In this document: positions 32,780 through 44,057 of the stretch, piece by piece
Layout of the letters: each line of letters begins with the position of its first letter
Position numbering within the stretch: position 1 is the stretch's first letter
From: Streptomyces zingiberis
GTDB lineage: Bacteria > Actinomycetota > Actinomycetes > Streptomycetales > Streptomycetaceae
Reading direction: 5' to 3'
DNA: 64,000 nt
Assembly: GCF_012034935.1 (NCBI RefSeq)
Contig: NZ_JAATEN010000026.1
Location: 28,339 to 92,338 of the forward strand
Position numbers and translations under genes: made by a program
Notes under the pieces: generated by a model
Seen by the model: the letters and a program-made list of their open reading frames with translations, nothing else
What the model was told of the DNA's origin: nothing
The model's database searches: none

Positions 32780-33874
32780 TCACACGGCGTAGTCGCCGGT
32801 CAGGGCCGCGGGGGCGGAGCGCGCGCCGCCCGGCTCGCGGCCGGTGACGGTGCCGCAGACCCAGGCGTCCACCTCGCGGTCCGCGAGGGTGGCCAGCGCC
32901 GCGTCGGCCGCCTCCGGCGCCACCACCGCGACCATGCCGACCCCCATGTTGAGGGTCTTCTCCAGCTCCCCGCGCTCGACCGAGCCGACCGTGCCGACCA
33001 GGTCGAAGACCGGGGCCGGCCGCCAGGTGGAACGGTCCACGGCCGCGTGCAGCCCGTCCGGGATCACCCGCGCCAGGTTGCCCGCGAGCCCGCCGCCGGT
33101 GATGTGGGAGAAGGCGTGCACCTCCGTGGTGCGGGTCAGTGCCAGGCAGTCCAGGGAGTAGATCCGGGTGGGCTCCAGCAGTTCCTCGCCGAGGGTCCGG
33201 CCGAACTCGGGGATCTCCCGGTCCAGCTCGTATCCCGCACGCTCGGAGAGCACGTGGCGGACCAGGGAGTACCCGTTCGAGTGAAGTCCGGACGCGGCCA
33301 TGGCGATCAGCACGTCACCGGAGCGGACGCGCTCGGCACCCAGCAGCCGGTCGGCCTCCACCACACCCGTGCCCGCGCCCGCCACGTCGAAGTCGTCCGG
33401 CTCCAGCAGGCCCGGGTGCTCCGCCGTCTCGCCGCCGACGAGCGCGCAGCCCGCCAGCACACAGCCCTCGGCAATGCCCTTGACGATCGCGGCGACCCGC
33501 TCGGGGCGGACCTTGCCGACCGCGATGTAGTCGGTCATGAACAGCGGCTCGGCGCCGCACACCACCAGGTCGTCGACGACCATCCCGACCAGGTCGTGAC
33601 CGATGGTGTCGTAGACGCCCATGCGGCGGGCGATGTCCACCTTGGTGCCGACGCCGTCGGTCGCGGAGGCCAGCAGCGGGCGCTCGTAGCGCTTCAGCAC
33701 GGAGGCGTCGAAGAGCCCGGCGAAGCCGCCGAGACCGCCGACGACCTCGGGCCGGGTGGCCTTCCCCACCCACTGCTTCATCAGCTCCACCGCGCGGTCG
33801 CCCGCCTCGATGTCGACGCCCGCCGTCTTGTAGGAAGACGCGGTGGGGCTGCCGGCGGCGGTGGACTCGGACAT
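32780..33874 (-). CDS. purM: Phosphoribosylformylglycinamidine cyclo-ligase (AIR synthetase)
   Basis: 364 residues. PurM closes the imidazole ring of FGAM to AIR with ATP, the fifth step of purine synthesis. Family marks are SYKTAGVDIEAGDRAVE (N-terminal ATP-binding strand), LASATDGVGTKVDIA, DLVVCGAEPLFMTDYIA, ALVGGETAEHPG and HITGGGLAGNLARV, with the full family length. ATG at 33874. It lies downstream of purF on the same strand, 193 bp away, so probably shares a transcript or has its own promoter. Confidence 0.97.
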   Translation of the reverse strand: MSESTAAGSPTASSYKTAGVDIEAGDRAVELMKQWVGKATRPEVVGGLGGFAGLFDASVLKRYERPLLASATDGVGTKVDIARRMGVYDTIGHDLVGMVVDDLVVCGAEPLFMTDYIAVGKVRPERVAAIVKGIAEGCVLAGCALVGGETAEHPGLLEPDDFDVAGAGTGVVEADRLLGAERVRSGDVLIAMAASGLHSNGYSLVRHVLSERAGYELDREIPEFGRTLGEELLEPTRIYSLDCLALTRTTEVHAFSHITGGGLAGNLARVIPDGLHAAVDRSTWRPAPVFDLVGTVGSVERGELEKTLNMGVGMVAVVAPEAADAALATLADREVDAWVCGTVTGREPGGARSAPAALTGDYAV

Positions 33875-34033
33875 GGCGCCTCGGATTCTCTCGGTTCTTC
33901 GGGTGCTTCAGCGGCTTCGGGAAGTGGTGGAACTGCGGGTCTGCCGGTTGTGCGGGACCTGCGGGGTCCCCGGGTGCCGGAACGTGACGGGACGTCCGCG
34001 GCCGGCGCCGCCCCGAGGTCCCGCCGGCGGGCC

Positions 34034-34059
34034 GCCGCCCGCCCCGGAGGGAGGGCGGC
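34034..34059 (-). terminator. Hairpin after purF
   Basis: GCCGCCC ... GGGCGGC stem with a 12-nt loop, 9 bp beyond the purF stop; moderate strength. Confidence 0.4.
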
Positions 34060-34067
34060 GCGGCCCC

Positions 34068-35627
34068 CTACGGGCGGCGCAGGGCGTCGGCGCCGCCGAC
34101 CCCGGCCGTGGGCGTGGCCAGGCCGTCCGCGTCGGTGCGGCTCGGCTCGGCGGCCTCCGCCTCCAGCAGGTGCTTGCCCAGCAGCTCCGGGTCGGGCAGG
34201 TCGATCGGGTACTCGCCGTCGAAGCAGGCCCGGCAGAGCTCCTGCTTGGGGATCGTCGTCGCCTCGACCATCGCGTCGATCGAGATGTAGGCGAGCGAGT
34301 CGGCGCCCAGGGACTTGCCGATCTCCTCCACCGACAGCCCGTTGGCGATCAGCTCCGCGCGGGTGGCGAAGTCGATGCCGAAGAAGCAGGGCCACTTGAT
34401 GGGCGGCGAGGAGATCCGGACGTGGATCTCGGCGGCGCCGGCCTCGCGGAGCATCCGGATCAGGGCCCGCTGGGTGTTGCCGCGGACGATCGAGTCGTCC
34501 ACGACGACCAGCCGCTTGCCCCGGATGACCTCCTTGAGCGGGTTGAGCTTGAGCCGGATGCCGAGCTGGCGGATGGTCTGGCTCGGCTGGATGAACGTCC
34601 GGCCGACGTAGGAGTTCTTGACCAGCCCGGAGCCGTACGGGATCCCGCTGGCCTCGGCGTAACCCACCGCCGCCGGGGTGCCGGACTCCGGGGTGGGTAT
34701 CACCAGGTCGGCCTCGGCCGGCGCCTCGGCGGCCAGCCTGCGGCCCATCTCGACCCGGGAGAGGTAGACGTTGCGGCCCGCGATGTCGGTGTCGGGGCGG
34801 GCCAGGTAGACGTACTCGAAGACGCAGCCCCGGGGCCGCTTCTCCGCGAACCGGGAGGAGCGCAGGCCGTTCTCGTCGACGGCGATCAGCTCGCCGGGCT
34901 CCACCTCGCGGATGAAGCTCGCGCCGCAGATGTCGAGGGCGGCGGTCTCGCTCGCCACCACCCAGCCGCGCTCCAGCCGGCCGAGGACGAGCGGGCGGAT
35001 GCCCTGCGGGTCACGGGCGGCGTAGAGCGTGTGCTCGTCCATGAAGACCAGGGAGAACGCGCCCTGCACCGCGGGCAGCACCAGCGGCGCGGCCTGCTCG
35101 ACGGTGAGCGGCTTGCCGTCCTGGTCCACCTGGCCGGCCAGCAGTGCCGTGACGAGGTCGGTGTCGTTGGTCGCGGCCACCTGCGTGGCGCGGCCGTTCT
35201 CCCGCGGCAGCGCCGCGACCATGTCGGCCAGCTCGGCACTGTTGACGAGGTTGCCGTTGTGGCCGAGCGCGATGGACCCGTGCGCGGTGGCACGGAACGT
35301 GGGCTGCGCGTTCTCCCACACCGAGGCACCGGTGGTGGAGTAGCGGGCATGGCCCACGGCGATGTGGCCCCTGAGGGAGCCGAGAGAGGTCTCGTCGAAG
35401 ACCTGGGAGACCAGGCCCATGTCCTTGAAGACGAGGATCTGGGAGCCGTTGCTCACCGCGATGCCCGCGGACTCCTGTCCACGGTGCTGCAGCGCGTACA
35501 GCCCGAAATAGGTGAGTTTGGCGACCTCTTCCCCCGGGGCCCAGACACCGAAGACGCCGCAGGCGTCCTGGGGGCCCTTCTCACCGGGGAGGAGATCGTG
35601 GCTGAGTCGTCCGTCACCACGTGGCAC
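34068..35627 (-). CDS. purF: Amidophosphoribosyltransferase
   Basis: 519 residues. It catalyses the first committed step: PRPP plus glutamine to phosphoribosylamine. The glutaminase domain begins after a short propeptide, with the nucleophilic Cys in DACGVFGVWAPG (about residue 23); ALQHRGQES, GHARYSTTG and GHNGNLVNS follow. The phosphoribosyltransferase domain has the PRPP loop VVVDDSIVRGNTQ. Cys residues near CVFEYVYLARPD, CFFGIDF and CRACFDGEYP match the iron-sulfur type enzymes. GTG at 35627. Upstream of purM in the same direction. Confidence 0.97.
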   Translation of the reverse strand: MPRGDGRLSHDLLPGEKGPQDACGVFGVWAPGEEVAKLTYFGLYALQHRGQESAGIAVSNGSQILVFKDMGLVSQVFDETSLGSLRGHIAVGHARYSTTGASVWENAQPTFRATAHGSIALGHNGNLVNSAELADMVAALPRENGRATQVAATNDTDLVTALLAGQVDQDGKPLTVEQAAPLVLPAVQGAFSLVFMDEHTLYAARDPQGIRPLVLGRLERGWVVASETAALDICGASFIREVEPGELIAVDENGLRSSRFAEKRPRGCVFEYVYLARPDTDIAGRNVYLSRVEMGRRLAAEAPAEADLVIPTPESGTPAAVGYAEASGIPYGSGLVKNSYVGRTFIQPSQTIRQLGIRLKLNPLKEVIRGKRLVVVDDSIVRGNTQRALIRMLREAGAAEIHVRISSPPIKWPCFFGIDFATRAELIANGLSVEEIGKSLGADSLAYISIDAMVEATTIPKQELCRACFDGEYPIDLPDPELLGKHLLEAEAAEPSRTDADGLATPTAGVGGADALRRP

Positions 35628-35799
35628 GCCTTCGAGTCTAGGGCAGGTCGCGGAGTCCTTTCGAACCGGGGATTCCGGGAGGGCGCCCGGCGGGGGCGCC
35701 GCGGGCCGGTTTTCCCCGGTGGGGCGGGGTGCGGCCGGGGGCTGACCGGGCGGGATGGGACGGCGGAGAGGGCCCGGCCGGTGGAGGGGCCGGGCGCTG

Positions 35800-36654
35800 T
35801 CAGGCGAGGACGGGGAGCAGCCCGGAGAGGTCGGCCCGGTCGCCGCTCGCGGTGAGCTCGCCCGCGTCCAGCGCCTCGGCCCACGGCCTGCGCCCGGTGG
35901 CCAGCCGGATCCAGGTGAGCGGGTCCGTCTCCACGACGTTCGGCGGGGTGCCCCGGGTGTGCCGGGGGCCCTCGACGCACTGCACCACCGCGAACGGCGG
36001 GACGCGCAGTTCCACCGCGCCGCCGGGGGCCCGGACGGCGAGGGCGTCCGCGGTCAGCCGGACGACCGTGGCCAGCGCCTGCCGGTCGTGGGAGACGGCG
36101 GTGCCGGTGGCGGAGGTCAGGTCGTCGGCGTGGACCACGGCCTCCAGCACCCGGGTGACCACGAAGTCGTCCACGGTCATCGCGCCGAGGACGGTCCACA
36201 GCGGCTGCCGGCCGTCCGTCCGGGCGACGGCCGCGGCGAGCCGGTCCACGGCGGCGTCCAGCCGCGCCAGCACCTCGTCCGGGCCGCCGGAGCCCGGCAG
36301 CTCCGCCGCGTCCCGCACCGCGTCCTCCGCGACGCGCTCCGCGAACTCGCCGGCCCGGGTCCGCATCGCGGTCACGAACTCCTGGAGGTCGAGCTCGGCC
36401 CGGGGCGGGGCCTCGACGGCCAGCAGCCGGGGCAGGGCGTCGAAGGTGCGCGTGAGATGCATCACCAGATCGCGCACCGACCAGCCGGCCAGGCCGGAGG
36501 GAGCACCGAGCAGTTCCGGGGCGTCGGGCGCGGCGCAGAGCACCCGTACCGCCTCCCGTACGGCGCGGATCTCGGCGTCCAGCGCGGCCCGGGTCCGCGC
36601 GGGGTCGTAGGAACGGGTGCGGGGACGGCGGGGCTGCGGGGCTCGCGGAGTCAT
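35800..36654 (-). CDS. Maleylpyruvate-isomerase-family / sterol-carrier-like protein
   Basis: 284 residues. An N-terminal DinB/MDMPI-like helical bundle (ELLGAPSGLAGWSVRDLVMHLTRTFDALP, then DDFVVTRVLEAVVHADDLT with metal-ligand His residues) fits mycothiol-dependent maleylpyruvate isomerase relatives. The C-terminal SCP2-like part (VELRVPPFAVVQCVEG...VVETDPLTWIRLATGRRPWAEAL) fits the actinobacterial sterol-carrier family. ATG at 36654. It is placed between purF and the M23 peptidase gene. Likely thiol- or metal-dependent; actual substrate unknown. Confidence 0.85.
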   Translation of the reverse strand: MTPRAPQPRRPRTRSYDPARTRAALDAEIRAVREAVRVLCAAPDAPELLGAPSGLAGWSVRDLVMHLTRTFDALPRLLAVEAPPRAELDLQEFVTAMRTRAGEFAERVAEDAVRDAAELPGSGGPDEVLARLDAAVDRLAAAVARTDGRQPLWTVLGAMTVDDFVVTRVLEAVVHADDLTSATGTAVSHDRQALATVVRLTADALAVRAPGGAVELRVPPFAVVQCVEGPRHTRGTPPNVVETDPLTWIRLATGRRPWAEALDAGELTASGDRADLSGLLPVLA

Positions 36655-36847
36655 GCGGCTGAGCGTATGACCTCTCCCGCGAGGGCCTGGACGGTTGCCG
36701 TGGGTTGCCGTGAGTCGCTACGGGCCGCTGCGGGTCGCCGTGGATGGTGCGGTCCCGGGGCGTGACACCGGCTGCCGCGTGGACGCTGGGGCCGCGCGGT
36801 GGGCGGTGGCCCGCGGTGGGCGGTGGCCCGGAACGGGGCGGAGCGCG

Positions 36848-37795
36848 TCACCCGGCCGGTCCGGGCCGGCCGGTCCCCGTCCCGTCGCCGCCGGGCGCCG
36901 TGAAGACCTCACCGGCCGCCGGGACACCGACACCCCGCCAGTGGAAGGGGATGCCGCGCGCCACCGCGGGATCGGGCCGGTCCATCAGCTGGAAGTGCAG
37001 ATGCGGCTCGGTGGAGTTGCCCGTGTTGCCCACCTCGGCCAGCACCTGTCCCGGAGCCACCCGCTGACCCTCCCGCACGGCCGCCGAGCCGCGTCGGAGG
37101 TGGGCGTAGAGGGCGTACACCCCCTGGCCGAGGTCGAGGATCACGTGGTTGCCGAGCAGCCGGCCCGGGCCCGCGACGTCCCGCACCATCGCCTCGGCGA
37201 AGAAGACGGGCAGCGCCGGCCAGGAGTTGCGGCTGCCGTGGTCCCGCCGTCCGTCGCGGACCCGCAGGACCTCGGCCTCCGCCACGGCCAGCACGGGCGC
37301 TCCGAACGCCGGGAACGCCGCGTTGCCGCGGACCGGCGGCCACCAGCCGAACGCGGGACGGGCAGCGCCCCCGGAGCCGTCCTCCTCCCGGAGGACGTCG
37401 ATCGCGTACGCCTGTCCGCATGAGCGGACGCCGTGGCTCGGCACCTTGTCGGCCGGGCTGTTGAGCGCGGACCACCGGCCGGTGACCGGCGGCTCCACCT
37501 CCACCGCTTCCGGTGTCTCCGGGACCCCCGCCGCCCGCTCGGACCGGGGCAGCCGCCGGGACCGGCCGGGCAGCAGTTCGACGGTCACCGCGGCTCCGAT
37601 CACGCCCCAGACCACGGCGGCGGGCAGACGGACCGTCAGGTCGACGGCGATGACCAGGACCACCAGCCCGGAGAGGACCGGGCGCAGCCGTTTCAGCCGG
37701 TCGATCGGTGGTGTCGCGGCTGCCGGCTTCCTCGCCTTCGCAGCCTTCGCCGTCTTCGCAGCCTTCGCCGGCTTGACCGGCTTCGTGTCCGTCAT
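36848..37795 (-). CDS. M23-family peptidase, membrane-anchored
   Basis: 315 residues. A Lys/Ala/Pro-rich cytoplasmic N-terminus (PVKPAKAAKTAKAAKARKPAAA) is followed by two hydrophobic stretches (about 40-78). An extracellular LytM/M23 domain has NHVILDLGQGVYALYAHLRRGS, VAPGQVLAEVGNTGNSTEPHLHFQLMD: H-x-H and the upstream Asn-His, where the first zinc ligand His is NH in GNH. Such enzymes cut peptidoglycan cross-links or are inactive activators. ATG at 37795 with GGGGGAG. Confidence 0.9.
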   Translation of the reverse strand: MTDTKPVKPAKAAKTAKAAKARKPAAATPPIDRLKRLRPVLSGLVVLVIAVDLTVRLPAAVVWGVIGAAVTVELLPGRSRRLPRSERAAGVPETPEAVEVEPPVTGRWSALNSPADKVPSHGVRSCGQAYAIDVLREEDGSGGAARPAFGWWPPVRGNAAFPAFGAPVLAVAEAEVLRVRDGRRDHGSRNSWPALPVFFAEAMVRDVAGPGRLLGNHVILDLGQGVYALYAHLRRGSAAVREGQRVAPGQVLAEVGNTGNSTEPHLHFQLMDRPDPAVARGIPFHWRGVGVPAAGEVFTAPGGDGTGTGRPGPAG

Positions 37796-37901
37796 GTCCG
37801 CTCCCCCGTGCCGTGTGTGGTCTCCGGTCGCGCCGGGCGTGTCCGCCCGTCCACGTCGTTCCCCGTGTTCCCTGTCCCGGTACCGTTCCCGCGTGCCGCC
37901 A

Positions 37902-37919
37902 GTATCGCCGCGGCGATAC
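37902..37919. promoter_or_regulatory. 18-bp perfect palindrome upstream of the M23 gene
   Basis: GTATCGCCGCGGCGATAC is fully self-complementary, 107 bp upstream of the peptidase start and 113 bp beyond the flippase-like gene. Could be an operator or a terminator stem. Confidence 0.4.
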
Positions 37920-38031
37920 CGGGTTCCGTACCCGCCGGCTGTGACAGGTGGCCCGCCCGGTGGGCACGGGCCGCCGGTCACCCGGGGCGTGGGTCCCCGC
38001 CCACACCTCGTCCGGGACGCCCCTCGCCGCG

Positions 38032-39459
38032 TCAGGCCCTCTTCCTCACGTCACCGCCCCCGGTCTCCCCCGTGGCGCGTTCGCGGACGGTGACGCCGAT
38101 CCAGCAGGCCCAGCCGACCGGTTGCAGCGCCCAGTAGCTGATCGCCCGGTACAGCAGCGTCCCGGCGATCGCCGGACCCGCGGCCACGCCGTAGAGCACG
38201 AGCAGCGCGGAGAGACTGGTCTCGACGACGCCCAGACTGCCGGGCGTCAGCCGCAGACTGCCGGGGATCTGGGTCAGCGCGTAGGCGAGCAGCAGCCCGT
38301 GCCACGGCACCCCGATCCCCAGGGCCCACAGGGACGCCGTCAGGCAGGCGGCGTCCAGGACCCAGTTGCCGAGCGCGAATCCGGCCGGCCACAGCCACGG
38401 CCGCAACCCCGGCCGACGCTCCCGGGCCTCCCGCACCACATGCCCCAGCCCCCGCTGGGCCCGGCGCACGGCCTCCCAGCGGACGCCCAGCGCGGACCAG
38501 ACCCGCCGCACGGCCGCGCGGACGCGGGCGAAGCCGGTCAGCGCGGCGAGCACCAGCCCGGCCGTCAGCAGCGCCACCATGACCCAGACGGCGGGGCCCA
38601 GTACGGCGGAACGGCCGGCCGGGCCCACGGTGAACATCCCGAGCACGAGCAGCAGAGCCAGCCCGGCCGCCGACAGCACCCCGGAGGTGACCAGCACCGC
38701 GGCGGCCGGCGCCGGTTCCACCCCGCGCCGGGTGAGCTGGCGGTAGATCCAGGCGGTGGCGACGGCCCCGCCGCCGGGCAGCGCACCGGCCACGGCGTTG
38801 CCGGCCAGCACGAGCGCGGTCGTCCGGCCCGGGCCCCAGCGCACCCCGCCCGCGCCCAGCAGCCAGCGCAGTACGGCGGCGAGGCTGAGCATCGCCAGCG
38901 CCTCGCACACCACGGCCACCGCGAGCTGCGGCAGCCGCACCCGGGAGATGAGCCGCAGGGCCTGCGCGATCTCCTGGCGCTGCCACACGGCGGCGACGGC
39001 CGCGGCCGCCACCAGCAGCACCGCACCCAGCCACCACACCCGCCCCGGCCACCGGGCCGGGCCGCCGGGGCCCCACCCCTCGCCGCCGGTACCACCGCCA
39101 CCGGCAGTGCCACCGCTACCGGTGCCGCCGCCCGTACCGGTGCCGCCTCCCGTGCCGCCACCAGTGCCGTGGCCGGCGTCGTCACCCCTGCCGCCGCGGG
39201 TTCCGCGGCCGGTGCCGTCGACCCTGCCGCCGCCGGTGCCGTCGCCCGGACCGGAGCCGGGCGCTCCGGCCGCCGGGCCGTCACCCCCGGCGGACGGCAC
39301 GGCGCGCGGGGCGGGAGGGGACGGGACCGGGGTCCGGGCCCGGATCCGGGCCGGGGGCGGAGAGCGCGCGGAGGACGGCGGCGGGGGCGCGAACGGTGGC
39401 CATGGCGCTCCTCCCGGCCGGGTTCCCCGGCGGTCCGCACGGTGCTTCCCCGCCATCAT
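38032..39459 (-). CDS. LPG-synthase-TM / UPF0104 flippase-like membrane protein
   Basis: 475 residues. The membrane domain from about residue 165 matches the lysylphosphatidylglycerol synthase TM region family (YbhN-like): PGRVWWLGAVLLVAAAAVAAVW, ALVLAGNAVAGALPGGGAVATAWIYRQL, LLAYALTQIPGSLRLTPGSLGVVETSL. The N-terminal 160 residues are Pro-rich and then a GTGGGTGGGTGTGGGTGSGG-type linker. It could flip lipids or glycolipids. Start uncertain: tandem ATGs at 39459 and 39456 are used here; a later start nearer the membrane domain is possible. Confidence 0.8.
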   Translation of the reverse strand: MMAGKHRADRRGTRPGGAPWPPFAPPPPSSARSPPPARIRARTPVPSPPAPRAVPSAGGDGPAAGAPGSGPGDGTGGGRVDGTGRGTRGGRGDDAGHGTGGGTGGGTGTGGGTGSGGTAGGGGTGGEGWGPGGPARWPGRVWWLGAVLLVAAAAVAAVWQRQEIAQALRLISRVRLPQLAVAVVCEALAMLSLAAVLRWLLGAGGVRWGPGRTTALVLAGNAVAGALPGGGAVATAWIYRQLTRRGVEPAPAAAVLVTSGVLSAAGLALLLVLGMFTVGPAGRSAVLGPAVWVMVALLTAGLVLAALTGFARVRAAVRRVWSALGVRWEAVRRAQRGLGHVVREARERRPGLRPWLWPAGFALGNWVLDAACLTASLWALGIGVPWHGLLLAYALTQIPGSLRLTPGSLGVVETSLSALLVLYGVAAGPAIAGTLLYRAISYWALQPVGWACWIGVTVRERATGETGGGDVRKRA

Positions 39460-39585
39460 CGGCGCGCCCGGCGCGCGGGCGGGCACGCCACGCGCGGTCC
39501 CCCGCGACAGGCCCCCGGACGCCACGCGGCCCCGCCCACCGACGTGGACGGGGCCGCGCGGATCCACCGGCGCCGGGGCGCCGGC

Positions 39586-41831
<2,246 letters not shown>

Positions 41832-41835
<4 letters not shown>

Positions 41836-42527
41836 GCGCTGACCTTCCCCACGGTGCTCAGCGTCCGCAGGACGGAGGTGAAGAACCCCAGGCCGTCGGT
41901 GCCGGCGGTACCGATCAGCGGTTCGACGGCGTGCTCGGGGTGGGGCATGAGGCCGACGACGTTGCCGGCCTCGTTGGTGATGCCGGCGATGTCGCGGAGC
42001 GAGCCGTTGGGGTTGCCGTCCAGGTAGCGGAAGACCACCCGGCCCTCCGCCTCCAGCTCGTCGAGGGTGCGCTCGTCGGCGACGTAGCGGCCGTCCATGT
42101 TCTTCAGCGGGATGTGGATCTCCTGGCCGGCGGTGAAGTCACCGGTCCAGGCGGTGGCCGCGGTCTCGACGCGCAGCTTCTGCTCCCGGCAGACGAAATG
42201 CAGATGGTCGTTGCGGACCATGGCGCCCGGCAGCAGGTGCGACTCGGTCAGCACCTGGAAGCCGTTGCAGATGCCCAGCACCGGCAGACCGTCCCGGGCC
42301 GCCTCCACCAGGCTCTCCATGACCGGGGAGAAACGGGAGATGGCCCCGGCGCGGAGATAGTCGCCGTAGGAGAAGCCGCCGGGCAGCACGGTGGCGTCGA
42401 CGCCCTGGAGATCCCGGTCCCGGTGCCACAGGGCGACGGGCTCCGCGCCGGCCAGCCGGATCGCGCGGTGGGTGTCGCGGTCGTCGAGACTCCCCGGGAA
42501 AGTGATGACCCCGATACGCGCGGTCAC
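41832..42527 (-). CDS. purQ: FGAM synthase glutaminase subunit
   Basis: 231 residues, class I glutamine amidotransferase. Visible marks are IGVITFPGSLDDRD, VLPGGFSYGDYLRAGAI, nucleophile Cys in VLGICNGFQVL (about residue 88), and the His-Glu pair in LMPHPEHAVEP. GTG at 42527 overlaps the purS stop (GTGA), and the stop overlaps purL (ATGA). Confidence 0.98.
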
Positions 42528-42814
42528 GAAACGGCCCGCACGGTTTCCGCGGGGGACCCGGCTGCCCCGGTTTCCTCGACGCGGACGGTGAAGTCCTCGA
42601 TGACGGTGTTGGCGAGAAACGTCTCGGCCAGCTCGTGGATCCGGGCGAGCGCGGCGTCGTCGGCCGGCCCGTCCAGTTCGAGTTCGAAGCGCTTTCCCTG
42701 GCGGACGTCGGAGATTCCCCCGAAGCCGAGACGCGGCAGCGCGCGCTGCACCGCCTGGCCCTGCGGGTCGAGGATCTCGGGCTTGAGCATGACGTCGACT
42801 ACGACGCGTGCCAC
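42524..42814 (-). CDS. purS: FGAM synthase PurS subunit
   Basis: 96 residues: VARVVVDVMLKPEILDPQG, ALPRLGFGGISDVRQGKRFELEL. PurS bridges PurL and PurQ and channels ammonia. GTG at 42814 is typical; the open frame continues to 42862 without similarity. First gene of the purSQL operon and divergent from lsrL. Confidence 0.95.
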   Translation of the reverse strand: MARVVVDVMLKPEILDPQGQAVQRALPRLGFGGISDVRQGKRFELELDGPADDAALARIHELAETFLANTVIEDFTVRVEETGAAGSPAETVRAVS

Positions 42815-43214
42815 TGGCACTCCCGGTGGTGTGGTGGTGCGGCTGTGTCCTTCCGGAGGCACGCCATCGGGCCACAGTCACCGGGGAACGGCCCCCGGAG
42901 CCCCGAAGCATCGCGGGGAGCTCACGACTCCCCGGAACCCCCGGACAGGTACGTCCAGCCTACCCGGCCCGAAAGTCTACGCGAGTAGATATGAGCGGGC
43001 GGTCACATTGGGGTATCGGCTGCCACATCTGTTGTGGAAAATCGCCCGGAGAAAACGTACGGTCTGGATTGCCCGGTGACGCACGACGGAATTCACCGGT
43101 GGGCAACCAGCAATGCCCGCGGCTGTACAAAAGAATTATCCCTGTCCCCGATCACTCCGGCGTCCGCCGTCACCGCATGTCACGCGGGGACGCCGTCAGA
43201 AAGGACCGATATCC
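42815..43214. promoter_or_regulatory. Divergent purS / lsrL promoter region
   Basis: 400 bp, clearly A+T-richer toward lsrL (43010-43170). An imperfect operator-like element TCTAC-GCGA-GTAGA lies at 42976-42989, about 160 bp upstream of purS. TAGACT and TAGGCT hexamers on the minus strand nearby could be purS -10 boxes. No gene seen. Confidence 0.45.
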
Positions 43215-43532
43215 GTGGCTCAGCGCGTAGTGGTCACACTCTCCGACGACATCGAAGGCGGGGAAGCGGCGGAAACGGTCACCTTCGGGCTCGACGGCAG
43301 GTCGTACGAGATCGACCTCAATCCTTCGAATGCGGAGAAGCTGCGCGGCGCTCTGGCGCCGTACGTGGAGGCCGGCCGGAAGCGCTCCCGCTCCGGCCGC
43401 ACCTACCGCCGCACGGCGGTCGCCCCGGACCCGGCCACCGTGCGCGCCTGGGCGCGCTCGCACGGCATGGAGGTCCCCCCGCGCGGCCGCATCCCCAAGA
43501 AGGTCTACGAGGCGTTCGAGGCCGCGAGCTGA
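43215..43532 (+). CDS. lsrL: Lsr2-like nucleoid-associated protein (LsrL)
   Basis: 105 residues. The N-terminal dimerisation part is AQRVVVTLSDDIEGGEAAETVTFGLDGRSYEIDL. A basic linker follows, and the C-terminal DNA-binding domain RTYRRTAVAPDPATVRAWARSHG-x-x-x-PPRGRIP contains the AT-hook-like RGR. Lsr2 proteins coat A+T-rich DNA and silence foreign genes; streptomycetes have two, and this location by purS fits the second copy, LsrL. GTG at 43215 follows AAAGGA. Confidence 0.93.
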   Translation: MAQRVVVTLSDDIEGGEAAETVTFGLDGRSYEIDLNPSNAEKLRGALAPYVEAGRKRSRSGRTYRRTAVAPDPATVRAWARSHGMEVPPRGRIPKKVYEAFEAAS

Positions 43533-43538
43533 ACCGAC

Positions 43539-43569
43539 TTGCGCGGCACCCCCGTTGATCGGCTAGAGT
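43539..43569 (+). promoter_or_regulatory. Promoter of tRNA-Gly(UCC)
   Basis: TTGCGC, 19-bp spacer, TAGAGT, 51 bp before the tRNA. A second TAGAGT at 43729 precedes tRNA-Gly(GCC). Confidence 0.5.
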
Positions 43570-43619
43570 CTGGAGCACGCCGAGGGGCGAGGCCGCAGGG
43601 CCGAACCCCAAGGGGTCAC

Positions 43620-43691
43620 GCGGGTGTAGCTCAGTAGTAGAGCGCCCTCTTTCCAAGAGGGAGGCGCAGTGTGCAATCCCTGTCACCCGCT
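43620..43691 (+). tRNA. tRNA-Gly (UCC)
   Basis: 72 nt. Acceptor GCGGGTG pairs with CACCCGC; anticodon loop TTTCCAA gives TCC. Confidence 0.93.
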
Positions 43692-43770
43692 CTCGTTGCT
43701 CGACCGGACCAGTCGAATGGATCAGGTAGAGTAGTGGTCGCGCCGGGAGGTGAAAGCCCCCCGGAGGCAT

Positions 43771-43843
43771 GCGGACGTGGCTCAGTTGGTAGAGCATCAC
43801 CTTGCCAAGGTGAGGGTCGCGAGTTCGAATCTCGTCGTCCGCT
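43771..43843 (+). tRNA. tRNA-Gly (GCC), copy 1
   Basis: 73 nt. Acceptor GCGGACG pairs with CGTCCGC; anticodon loop TTGCCAA gives GCC. Identical to 48546-48618. Confidence 0.95.
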
Positions 43844-43848
43844 CAGGG

Positions 43849-43879
43849 GAAGGCCCCGGTCATCACGGCCGGGGCCTTC
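43849..43879 (+). terminator. tRNA-Gly terminator
   Basis: 11-bp stem GAAGGCCCCGG / CCGGGGCCTTC with a 9-nt loop. Confidence 0.75.
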
Positions 43880-43981
43880 GTCGTGTTCCGGTGATTTCGC
43901 CGATCCCTTCCGCCGCGGACTCCTCGCCTCAGGACTCTCGCCGGCTTCTCCCGGCCCGCCCGGCTCCTCACCGCCCGGGGC

Positions 43982-44005
43982 CCGGGATGACAAGTGTCAT
44001 CCCGG
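43982..44005. promoter_or_regulatory. Palindromic operator upstream of the ABC/TCS operon
   Basis: CCGGGATGACA-AG-TGTCATCCCGG: perfect 11-bp arms with a 2-bp centre, 52 bp before the ABC ATPase ATG. ATGAC/GTCAT inverted repeats are usual for NarL/DesR-type response regulators that control adjacent ABC exporters, so the response regulator at 47831 is the natural candidate. Confidence 0.6.
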
Positions 44006-44057
44006 CTGATGACGGCTCGCACTGCCGAACCCGGCGGCCGGATTCGAGACTTGCCGT

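Noticed and set aside
39061..39280. Microsatellite-like GCCACCGGTACC stretch as a non-coding repeat
   Set aside because: It is in frame within the flippase-like gene as a Gly/Thr linker, so treated as part of the protein.
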